Positions 23,827 to 30,790 of a stretch of 59,464 nt of DNA are shown piece after piece. The stretch spans positions 1 to 59,464 of the IMG/VR virus record IMGVR_UViG_3300029954_000009. One strand, 5' to 3'. The notes under the pieces are model-generated. The model was not told the origin of the DNA and ran no database searches. It saw only the letters and a list, made by a program, of their open reading frames with translations. Numbering within the stretch: position 1 is the stretch's first letter; every line of letters begins with the position of its first letter. The position numbers and the translations under genes are program-made. Source of the stretch: a virus.

Positions 23827-23862
23827 GGAGAAATACTCCACCCCTGACGCTGGACCTTGCAT

Positions 23863-24561
23863 GGATTTGCTCTTTTAAGATCACCCGGCCGTTATTCTTG
23901 AGCAGGCCCTGGCCGGTGGCCCTGCTCGATGTATGCAAATATCCCTGAAACCCAGCGTTTGCGCAATATCTGGTAATAAAAACTGCATTTTATACCGTTC
24001 GTCGGCTCATTTTTCGCTCCGTGGAACCGTGGAACCAAAAACTTCGATTTATTCTTTGAAATCAACGCGGTAACCTGGTAACCCAAAGGTAACCTTTAAA
24101 AGTTACCGCTAAACCATTGATTCATATCCCTTTATATATAGGTAACCAAGGTAACCAAGATATATAAGTATAAGAGAGAAAAATACAGGGAAATATATAT
24201 ATACATGATCTTATACATGGGGTGTATTTTCTCTATAATATAGTGTTTTCCGGGTTACCCGGTTACCTCACCAAAAAAACGTCACTTTCCTTATGTATTT
24301 CATCAGCTTGCGCGGGAACCTTAAAGGTAACCTAGAAAGCGATTTTGGTTACCTCAGTTACCCCTGAAAACAGGGTCATGCAGACAAGAAAATACACAGG
24401 TAACCTATGTGGGTATTAAGGTTACCTCAAGGTTACCGATAAGGCATTGATATATATGGAATTGTGCTTTTTTTTAGCGGTAACCCAAAAAACACCAGTC
24501 ACATGCGCGCGCGTAGCATGTAGCGTGCCAATAAAAGTTATCCACAGGAGGAAAAACAGCC
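23863..24561. promoter_or_regulatory. Divergent AT-rich control region
   Basis: About 700 nt without a gene between divergent operons, markedly more AT-rich than its flanks (TATATATA runs near 24130, 24165 and 24200, and CTCTATAATATAG at 24231). A perfect TATAAT lies at 24234-24239 but with no good -35. The right part holds the GGTNACC array. It probably contains the early promoters in both directions and may contain the replication origin. Confidence 0.6.
24069..24485. repeat. Array of 13 GGTNACC palindromes
   Basis: GGTAACC starts at 24069, 24077, 24088, 24141, 24150, 24326, 24399 and 24479; GGTTACC starts at 24253, 24261, 24347, 24420 and 24431. Imperfect copies AGTTACC occur at 24101 and 24356. 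Each is a palindrome around a variable central base. The gene-free AT-rich setting and divergent promoters point to binding sites for a dimeric initiator or regulator. Confidence 0.75.
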
Positions 24562-24750
24562 ATGCCAGACGCCACACCAAAGATTGACCGCCGCACCCTC
24601 CGGGAGCGAGCAGGAAAGCCCCGCTGTGTGTATTTGTCCGATCATCAATGGGAGATAGCCAAACAGCTCGGGAATGGCAATGCAGCAAAAGGGATTGGTC
24701 AGGCGCTAGCAGATGCCGCACTGAACGACGACACCATTGATATCCCCTGA
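24562..24750 (+). CDS. Small possible DNA-binding protein
   Basis: 62 residues with AGGAGG before the ATG. RCVYLSDHQWEIAKQLGNGN, then KGIGQALADAA, resembles small phage and plasmid proteins of the type VYLsdeqWeiAkxLGnGNxSxGIRxAL, which look like ribbon-helix-helix DNA-binding units. First gene of the plus-strand early operon, beside the GGTNACC array; a regulator binding those sites is a possibility by position. Confidence 0.6.
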   Translation: MPDATPKIDRRTLRERAGKPRCVYLSDHQWEIAKQLGNGNAAKGIGQALADAALNDDTIDIP

Positions 24751-24853
24751 CCATACGGCAAGCATATTAAAAAAAGAGCAAATACCATAGCCGATTGCAT
24801 TTAATGTGTTTACAATAACTCCGATTGGCGCATGGGGCGCCTGGAGAGAAAGC

Positions 24854-26209
24854 ATGACAAAGAATACCGCATTGGGAACGCCACCCACCGATCAGCGCCT
24901 GAAAATCCACACCCTGGCCAAAGCCACTACCACCTTTCCCGTCCGCCACCTGCTGGTGCTGGAGTCGTCTGATATTGGCGACGAGTTTGATTCATGGCTG
25001 GGCACCCTGGCGATGGCAGAGCACGCTGATATGGCGGAGAGGCTGGTGGCCTGCTGGAACGCCTGCGTGGGTATGCCGATCAGCCACATTGCCCCGCGCT
25101 GGCGCCAACTCCTGCTGAATCCTCTGCTGGAGCGCGCCATCAGGGCGGAGCAGGAGCGCCACCAGACCGAGCTCAAGTACGACACCCTGTTGCACGAAAA
25201 CGGCCTGCTGCGCGAAGAGAATGCCGCCCTGCGCGAAATGAACAGTCACCTGATCGAGAATCCCGAGTTGGAGGTAAAGGTGGTGAAGGGGTACTCCCTC
25301 TCGACAGGTAAACCGTTTCTGGCTGCAAGCCTCCAGAGTGATGTTGATCACTGGAAGTGGCCTGTCGGAAAGCCATATGATGACAGCGCCAACCGCCAGT
25401 TGGCCCCGGTCCACATGGACCATGAAGAAGACCTGATCGAGCTGGACGAGGCCACCCTGGCCATGATTGCCGAGGACGATCGGTCGGACCCGGAGCGGAG
25501 CCGCATTGCGCGCAAGCTGTTGACGCAGGCCCTCTTGCATACATCGCCACTAGATCAGCCGTTCACGACTGAGCAGGTGCGCGATATCATGGCGTGTGAG
25601 TTTGATATAGTGGGGGAGTACGGTCGGCTGGCAAGGTCACATGCTGTCTTATTGCAGGAGTACGGTGGCCGCGCCAAGCGTCTCAGCGTCCAGCATGCCC
25701 CTGTGCCATCGCATGAACTTGATTCGGTTTTCGATGCCACGCGCCACGGGCTCACCATCAAGGATTTGCAGGAGTTGGGTCACCTCAGCACCAGCGCTCC
25801 GCTCGAGGCGCCCTGCGGCGGACTGACCGCTGAGCAGTGGAATCAGCAGGCTGCACGGCCGGCGCAGCCAATCACGGCTGACCAGGTTCGCAGCATCATG
25901 GCCGGTGATCGTGATACGGTTATGGAGTACGGTCGGCTGAAGGCTGCCATGGTGGATGATATTGAAGCCGCATCTGGTATCGGCACCATCGCCGCCGACG
26001 AGGAATGGAACGCGCCCTTTCCCTCCGACTGGTTTCAGCAAGGTGGCCATGAAAAGAAGCCATCAGCCAAAACCGCTCTGTCGATTGAGCAGGCCAAATT
26101 GATGCAGGGCGGCATGAATGACCTCGAGCGCCTCGCCATGGACAGTTTCCTGCGCACCGGCACCGAGTTGGGCGCTCCCTTCGACGAGGATCTGCCCGAT
26201 GGAACATAA
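24854..26209 (+). CDS. Hypothetical early protein with repeated QVRxIMA module
   Basis: 451 residues from ATG 24854 with GGAGAGA upstream. Residues ~50-80 contain AERLVACWNACVGM, similar to the stretch found in Ead/Ea22-like phage proteins (rivacvNAcaGi). A coiled-coil-like region follows (LREENAALREMNSHLIEN). Two similar modules, EQVRDIMACEFDIVGEYGRL (~239) and DQVRSIMAGDRDTVMEYGRL (~342), are internal repeats. Overall a mosaic accessory protein; function unknown. Confidence 0.65.
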   Translation: MTKNTALGTPPTDQRLKIHTLAKATTTFPVRHLLVLESSDIGDEFDSWLGTLAMAEHADMAERLVACWNACVGMPISHIAPRWRQLLLNPLLERAIRAEQERHQTELKYDTLLHENGLLREENAALREMNSHLIENPELEVKVVKGYSLSTGKPFLAASLQSDVDHWKWPVGKPYDDSANRQLAPVHMDHEEDLIELDEATLAMIAEDDRSDPERSRIARKLLTQALLHTSPLDQPFTTEQVRDIMACEFDIVGEYGRLARSHAVLLQEYGGRAKRLSVQHAPVPSHELDSVFDATRHGLTIKDLQELGHLSTSAPLEAPCGGLTAEQWNQQAARPAQPITADQVRSIMAGDRDTVMEYGRLKAAMVDDIEAASGIGTIAADEEWNAPFPSDWFQQGGHEKKPSAKTALSIEQAKLMQGGMNDLERLAMDSFLRTGTELGAPFDEDLPDGT

Positions 26210-26384
26210 ACCCCACCGCGGCCGGCCCCCGGTCACTGAAATCCGGCGCCAGCGCAGTATCCGCGCCACCGATGCCGAATGGGCGGCCTTCATCGCCCTG
26301 GGCGGCACGCGCTGGCTGCGCGACCAGGTGCAGCTGGCGCTGGCCGTCAAAGCGCTGCCGACAACAGGAGATCCACCACCATGA
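26199..26384 (+). CDS. Small basic protein, possible regulator
   Basis: 61 residues from ATG 26199, overlapping the upstream gene by 11 nt. GRPPVTEIRRQRSIRATDAEW, then ALGGTRWLRDQV, follows the small phage family with the LGGxxWLR signature, probably a DNA-binding helical unit. Ends in an ATGA overlap. Confidence 0.6.
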   Translation: MEHKPHRGRPPVTEIRRQRSIRATDAEWAAFIALGGTRWLRDQVQLALAVKALPTTGDPPP

Positions 26385-26539
26385 GCAGGACACTGCGCCG
26401 CAAGCGCAAAACAAGCCAGACCATCCGTGATGGCCAGCACCAGTACCACTCCACGGCCTGCCAGCACAATGGCAGCTGCGAGCATTGCCGGCGCAACCGG
26501 CTCTACTCCAGCCGCCACCGGGCCCCGGCTGACGAATAA
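26381..26539 (+). CDS. Small Cys/His phage protein
   Basis: 52 residues, ATGA-coupled. Very basic N-terminus, then HSTACQHNGSCEHCRRNR, a compact Cys/His cluster typical of tiny phage zinc-binding proteins. Role unknown. Confidence 0.65.
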   Translation: MSRTLRRKRKTSQTIRDGQHQYHSTACQHNGSCEHCRRNRLYSSRHRAPADE

Positions 26540-26571
26540 AACGACTGTACATACCTTTTTGGATAGCAACC

Positions 26572-27135
26572 ATGGACCTTGAAATAGCCGGAAACACCCT
26601 GCTGAAGCACGCCGCCGAGCTCCGGGCGGCTCACCTGCACACCATTGCCAGTGACCTGGAGACGGTCGGCAATACCCTGAAGTCCATGGCCAGCCTGAAA
26701 GACGATGGCACGGTCTATGAAGAGAAGGCATGCAACCGCTGCGATGGCGCAGGTGAGCGCTACCATGGAGGCATGGGGGTGATGGCCACCTGCAACAAGT
26801 GCAATGGCAAAGGCAAGATCATGGTTCGCGCCGACGGCGCCGCCGGGTCCGGCCTGCACCAGACCATCATCGCCCAGTTGGTGCACGCGGCCATAAAGAA
26901 TAACCACCCTGGTATGGATTCCGGGATGCTGTGGGATGCTGCCCTGGCAGTACGCCAGTTCCGTGAGGCGCTGGAGCCGTTCGCCACGGCCGGCGCCACC
27001 GGGCAGCCCCCGCGCATCGTCTATACCGGGGTGCAGCAGGTGGCATTCCAGAAGCCCGACGGCGAATTCATCGTGCTCACTCCTGAGCAGTTTGCCAAGG
27101 CAGCGACCGTTTTTAAGCAGTGGGCTGGCAAATAG
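26572..27135 (+). CDS. Protein with DnaJ-like zinc motif
   Basis: 187 residues. The N-terminal helices (AAELRAAHLHTIASDLETVG) precede CNRCDGAGER and CNKCNGKGK, two CxxCxGxG elements making one DnaJ-type zinc centre. The remaining ~100 residues are not recognised apart from helical stretches. Analogous to the protein at 1207-2214. Function unknown. Confidence 0.7.
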   Translation: MDLEIAGNTLLKHAAELRAAHLHTIASDLETVGNTLKSMASLKDDGTVYEEKACNRCDGAGERYHGGMGVMATCNKCNGKGKIMVRADGAAGSGLHQTIIAQLVHAAIKNNHPGMDSGMLWDAALAVRQFREALEPFATAGATGQPPRIVYTGVQQVAFQKPDGEFIVLTPEQFAKAATVFKQWAGK

Positions 27136-27140
27136 CGCAC

Positions 27141-27186
27141 TGTACGGTGCGTTATTTGTGCTATAACTGTATGTACGGTGTGTTAT
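27141..27186 (+). repeat. Direct repeats upstream of C5 methyltransferase
   Basis: TGTACGGTGCGTTAT (27141-27155) and TGTACGGTGTGTTAT (27172-27186) differ at one base and start 31 bp apart, close to three helical turns, flanking a TATAAC (27162-27167). The second copy abuts the ATG. This would suit an operator controlling the methyltransferase. Confidence 0.5.
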
Positions 27187-28224
27187 ATGGTGAATCCTGT
27201 GGAAGAAATCAAGTTTGGCAGTATATGTAGCGGGATAGAAGCTGCCAGTGTGGCATGGGGTCCGTTGGGATGGCATGCAGCGTGGTTCGCTGAAATAGAG
27301 CCGGGCCCGGCTGGGATATTAAGGCACCGTTTTCCTGCCACCAAAAACCATGGTGACATGACAAAGCTTTCGGCAATGATACATGCCGAATCTATATCCG
27401 CCCCGCCTGTGCTTGTTGGCGGTACGCCTTGCCAGGCATTCAGCCTTGGCGGGCTCCGGGAGGGTCTTAGTGACGCCCGCGGCGGCCTTACCCTTTCATT
27501 TGTGGAGATAGCGAATGCAATTGACTCTGTTCGGCGCAAACACGGAAAGCCAGAATGTGTCATCTGCTGGGAAAACGTCCCTGGCGTCCTCACCAGCACA
27601 GATAATGCCTTCGGATGCTTTTTGGCAGCTCTTGCTGGAGAAGACACCGAGCTCGGACCCGAGCCACAGCCTGCTGCTGGCCAATCCAGTAAATACTGGC
27701 GCTGGAACAAAGACACCAGCAAGCACATTCCTAATTGGCCAGACGCTGGTTGTGTGTTTGGACCCCAAAGAGCAGTCGCATGGAGGGTGCTCAATGCCGA
27801 ACATTTCGGCGTACCACAACGGCGCAACCGTATCTTCGTTATCGCCAGTGCTCGAGAAGGTTTCAGCCCAGTCCGGGTCATTTTTGAGTTTGAGGGCTCT
27901 CGCAGGGATACGGCGCCGGTTCGAGGCAAAGAATATAGTCAGCCTGAAGACCCGCGCAGTATGGATTCTTGCTGGTGGGACGGAGGGCAAATAAGCCAAA
28001 CGCTGGATGCTGTCCTTTTCAAAAAACAGACACTTCCTGAAAAAAACAGATTCCCGGCAGTAATACAGGATGGTCGGCTGCGCTATATAACACCCCGCGA
28101 GGGGGAAAGGATTCAGGGTTTTCCTGATAACTGGACCATGTACCAGCAGCCAGCAGCCAGCAGCCAGCAGCCAGCAGCCAGCGATTGTTCCAGATACCGC
28201 CAGATACAAGGCAATCGGGAATAG
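27187..28224 (+). CDS. DNA cytosine-5 methyltransferase, 3' end shifted out of frame
   Basis: 345 residues as read from ATG 27187 (GTG 27178 is an alternative; no clear ribosome site for either). Motifs of C5 methyltransferases appear in order: FGSICSGIEA (I), GTPCQAFS with catalytic Cys (IV), CWENVPG (VI), QRRNRIFV (VIII), and REGERIQGFPDNWT (IX region). Motif X (AIGNSMAIPVMRWIG) is absent from this frame but present in the +1 frame, ending at TAA 28292-28294, which abuts the next ATG. Between them sits a (CCAGCAG)5 tract. The product here ends after 28 altered residues and is probably inactive or weakened. Confidence 0.85.
   Translation: MVNPVEEIKFGSICSGIEAASVAWGPLGWHAAWFAEIEPGPAGILRHRFPATKNHGDMTKLSAMIHAESISAPPVLVGGTPCQAFSLGGLREGLSDARGGLTLSFVEIANAIDSVRRKHGKPECVICWENVPGVLTSTDNAFGCFLAALAGEDTELGPEPQPAAGQSSKYWRWNKDTSKHIPNWPDAGCVFGPQRAVAWRVLNAEHFGVPQRRNRIFVIASAREGFSPVRVIFEFEGSRRDTAPVRGKEYSQPEDPRSMDSCWWDGGQISQTLDAVLFKKQTLPEKNRFPAVIQDGRLRYITPREGERIQGFPDNWTMYQQPAASSQQPAASDCSRYRQIQGNRE
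28143..28177 (+). repeat. Heptanucleotide tract (CCAGCAG)5
   Basis: Five perfect CCAGCAG units, followed by a partial CCAGC (28178-28182), inside the methyltransferase gene just before motif X. The unit is not a multiple of three, so losing one unit joins motif X to the upstream frame; the arithmetic was checked from codon positions (upstream frame 1, motif X frame 2, shift of 7). Confidence 0.85.
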
Positions 28225-28294
28225 TATGGCTATACCTGTCATGCGCTGGATTGGCGAGCGGCTTTTGATCGAGCTGGAAAAGGAGTCTTTATAA

Positions 28295-28501
28295 ATGGGC
28301 CGTAAAGCATCCGACAAGCCCCGCGCGGAGCGTGACCGTGAACGTCGCCAGCGCCAGCGTGCTGTAGGCATCATCACCCTGCATGTCAGGGTCCACCCGA
28401 ATGCAAGTGCAGCCCTGGAGCGCCTGCGCGGCTCCGCCTGGGGCGCCACCAATACCGACGTAATCAACAACCTGCTGATATCAGCTGCTGAGGCCGAATG
28501 A
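28295..28501 (+). CDS. Small basic DNA-binding-like protein
   Basis: 68 residues; AAGGAG upstream lies within the end of the methyltransferase out-of-frame segment. Highly charged N-terminus (KPRAERDRERRQRQR), then ALERLRGSAWGATNTDVINNLL, reminiscent of ribbon-helix-helix proteins. ATGA-coupled to the glycosyltransferase. Confidence 0.6.
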   Translation: MGRKASDKPRAERDRERRQRQRAVGIITLHVRVHPNASAALERLRGSAWGATNTDVINNLLISAAEAE

Positions 28502-29562
28502 ACATCCTGCGCTTACTCCCCTTTGGCATGGGGGCTCGCACCAACGGCGGTCAGCAGCGCTGCTACCACCTTGGCGACCAGCTGCGCCGCGCCGGCCATG
28601 ACGTGCATGACGTGGTGATGAACAATGGCGACGTGCTGCAATCGACCGATTACCCCTTCGATGCCATCATGTTTGAGTTTCCCTGGCTAGTACACACTGC
28701 CCAGTGGCTGATCAAGCAGCACAACAACGCGGCAAAGTTGGTGTACTCGTCGCATCATATCGAAGTACGCGTGCAGCTCGAGCGCCTGGGGCGCCAGCCG
28801 GACTATTGCAGCGATTCCTGGACCGAGTACACCGCCCGGTGCGAGCGCAAAGCCTACCGCGAGGCGGATCTCGTTGTGTGCTGTTCAGTTGGCGATGCCG
28901 AGTATTTCCAGGCCAGCGGCGCCCGGCGCGTGGTAGTGGCCGGCAATGGCGCCGAGCCCTTCACCTGCTCCGGGATTGATATTTCCCTTGCATCCAGGGT
29001 TATTGGCTCGCACCGTCCGCGCACCCCATTTTACGTCAGCAGCTCCTGGGTGCCGAATACCCATGGCTTTTGGGACATGCTTGCCGGCATGGTGCTGGAG
29101 CCGCGGGAGCAGATAGCTGTGATCGGTGGCGCGCGCGACGTGCTCCTGCAGGACCGCTTCATGCCGGCCGGCGCCGGCCTGATTGCACCGCACCTGTGGA
29201 TGCTGGGAGTAATGGAGTCGCGGCAGCTCGAAGCCTACCTGTGCGCCGCGAATGTCAACCTACTGCCCATCACAGCAGGCGGAGGCAGCAGCCTGAAGGT
29301 GGCCCAAGCCCTGCTGGCGCCCCGGCCGATCCTGGCCACCCGCCAGGCCTTCCGCGGCTTCGAGTTTGTCATGGGAGACAAGCGCATCATCCTGGCCGAC
29401 ACAGCAGCGCAGTTTCAGGAGGCCCTGCGCGATTTGTACAGTGGCTCCTATATCGCCGATTCCGAGCCGGCCGACCAGCTTAAAGACAGGCTCACCTGGT
29501 CGAGTATGCTGGCGCCCATGGTGGAGCAATTCCACGCACTAGCCGCTAGACCTGAAGCCTAA
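28498..29562 (+). CDS. GT-B fold glycosyltransferase
   Basis: 354 residues. N-terminal GGQQRCYHLGDQLRRAGHDV and C-terminal VNLLPITAGGGSSLKVAQALLAPRPILATRQAFRGFEF follow the GT4-type layout (donor-binding second domain, near residues 255-300); no signal peptide or membrane segment. It transfers a sugar from a nucleotide donor to an unknown acceptor. Lying two genes downstream of a C5 methyltransferase in the same operon, it could modify phage DNA bases, or alternatively a cell-surface structure. No oxygenase or hydroxymethylase is seen here. Confidence 0.8.
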   Translation: MNILRLLPFGMGARTNGGQQRCYHLGDQLRRAGHDVHDVVMNNGDVLQSTDYPFDAIMFEFPWLVHTAQWLIKQHNNAAKLVYSSHHIEVRVQLERLGRQPDYCSDSWTEYTARCERKAYREADLVVCCSVGDAEYFQASGARRVVVAGNGAEPFTCSGIDISLASRVIGSHRPRTPFYVSSSWVPNTHGFWDMLAGMVLEPREQIAVIGGARDVLLQDRFMPAGAGLIAPHLWMLGVMESRQLEAYLCAANVNLLPITAGGGSSLKVAQALLAPRPILATRQAFRGFEFVMGDKRIILADTAAQFQEALRDLYSGSYIADSEPADQLKDRLTWSSMLAPMVEQFHALAARPEA

Positions 29563-29767
29563 AGAAAAACAGGGACAACCGGACATTGTGTCTGGTGTTC
29601 CTAATATCCCCAGCATCCCTTCCAATGTCCCTGCTCAATGTCCACCTGCCGTCTGTCGGTTAATTACTCTTTTTTGATTAAACATCTTCAATATTACGAC
29701 CAATGGCCGTATAGTAAAGATGTGGGTTGGGGAGATTGGCTCCCATCCCCCACCGGGAGAGAAAATC
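29563..29767 (+). promoter_or_regulatory. Intergenic region with possible promoter
   Basis: 205 nt without a gene. GGACATTG and CAATGTCC form an 8-bp inverted repeat near 29580-29630, with a further AATGTCC copy just after. A weak promoter (TTCAAT, 17 nt, TATAGT) ends near 29714 and would drive the small genes downstream. Confidence 0.35.
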
Positions 29768-29947
29768 ATGGCCAGACAGCCCCAGCGCGACAGAATGACG
29801 GAAGAAGTTGCAAGCAACCTCATTGCCCAGTACATGGCGGCCTTTGAGGCTGAAGACATTCCCGAAATGGAGCGCATTGTCGAAATCTGCTGTGCGAGCC
29901 CGAACATTCCCTTCGCCAATGAACTTCTTTGCCAGTTGGAGTGCTAA
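29768..29947 (+). CDS. Small acidic hypothetical protein
   Basis: 59 residues from ATG 29768 with GGGAGAG upstream. Acidic helical protein (AQYMAAFEAEDIPEMERIVEI) ending with several cysteines. No domain recognised. It sits three bases before the next gene. Confidence 0.6.
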   Translation: MARQPQRDRMTEEVASNLIAQYMAAFEAEDIPEMERIVEICCASPNIPFANELLCQLEC

Positions 29948-29950
29948 ACC

Positions 29951-30202
29951 ATGGCAATAAAAAAACTCAGCAAAACCCGCGCGAAAGCAATTACTGCTCT
30001 GCCCTCCTGCGTCGAAAACTATTACGAAGACTACATGAAGAAATTCAGCAGCCAGAGCGAAAATGACTACTACAAAATGTCAGGCTGCATTTTTACCCTT
30101 TACTGGATGGATATCATCACGCAGCCAGAGTACCACTGGCTCTATGAATACAACCGCGCCATGAGCGCTGCACTGAGGGATGTAAAAAATGTCCTGCCTT
30201 AA
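29951..30202 (+). CDS. Small hypothetical protein
   Basis: 83 residues. Lys-rich N-terminus, then an aromatic-rich centre (CVENYYEDYMKKF, DYYKMSGC, LYWMDIITQPEYHWLYEYNR). Function unknown. Overlaps the next gene by 14 nt. Confidence 0.6.
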   Translation: MAIKKLSKTRAKAITALPSCVENYYEDYMKKFSSQSENDYYKMSGCIFTLYWMDIITQPEYHWLYEYNRAMSAALRDVKNVLP

Positions 30203-30371
30203 CCCCATTGAAACCCTGCTGTCTGCCGACAACGCCAACTGCCTGGCAGACGAGCTCAATGCCGATGACGCCGACGGCTGGACCTACAAGGCGCACCACC
30301 CTGCCGATGGCCGCGGATACTCCAAGGTAGCGGCCTACGATGAAACTGGCGAGTTTGTTTCTTTTCTCTAG
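30189..30371 (+). CDS. Small hypothetical protein
   Basis: 60 residues with DELNADDADGWTYKAHHP, then GYSKVAAYDETGEFV, a pattern seen in other phages and probably a small beta-hairpin fold. No assigned role. Confidence 0.6.
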   Translation: MSCLNPIETLLSADNANCLADELNADDADGWTYKAHHPADGRGYSKVAAYDETGEFVSFL

Positions 30372-30379
30372 GAGTCATG

Positions 30380-30790
30380 ATGAAAGTTCATCAGGATATG
30401 AATTTGGCCGAGTTGGCCAAACTTATGAATGTTACAGCTGACGACATAAAATATGGGGCAGCAAAAAACATGCAGATTTTGCTGTTGCAGCATGGTCACT
30501 ATGGCTGCGACACCAGCGAAGTTATCACCAGAAACTGGCGGCAATTTGAACAATGGTCTTGCATGTTGATGGATAGGCTTATTACCCCTTGGCCGATCAT
30601 CATCAAACTGATACGCGATAATCACCACTTAACCCAGGCGCAGGCTGCATCTATTGTCTACGTCGATATCCGCACATGGCAGCGCTGGGAAGCTGGTGAC
30701 CGCAATATGCCGCGCGCAATATGGGAATTTTTCCAGATGCGCGTAGTAGATGGTCAGATTGGAGAATCATCAGCCACAAGCCGCGGCTGA
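30380..30790 (+). CDS. HTH DNA-binding protein
   Basis: 136 residues from ATG 30380 (ATG 30377 is too close to its AGGAG). The C-terminal half, IIIKLIRDNHHLTQAQAASIVYVDIRTWQRWEAGDRNMP, is an XRE/Cro-type helix-turn-helix unit. The N-terminal half is unrelated, with ELAKLMNVTADDIKYGAAK resembling another short helical pair. Probably a transcription regulator. Its last 37 nt overlap, in antisense, the end of the primase-helicase gene. Confidence 0.7.
   Translation: MKVHQDMNLAELAKLMNVTADDIKYGAAKNMQILLLQHGHYGCDTSEVITRNWRQFEQWSCMLMDRLITPWPIIIKLIRDNHHLTQAQAASIVYVDIRTWQRWEAGDRNMPRAIWEFFQMRVVDGQIGESSATSRG

Noticed and set aside
24234-24239. Perfect TATAAT as a definite promoter
   Set aside because: No acceptable -35 lies 16-18 nt upstream, and AT-rich sequence makes chance matches likely; kept only as a note in the control region.
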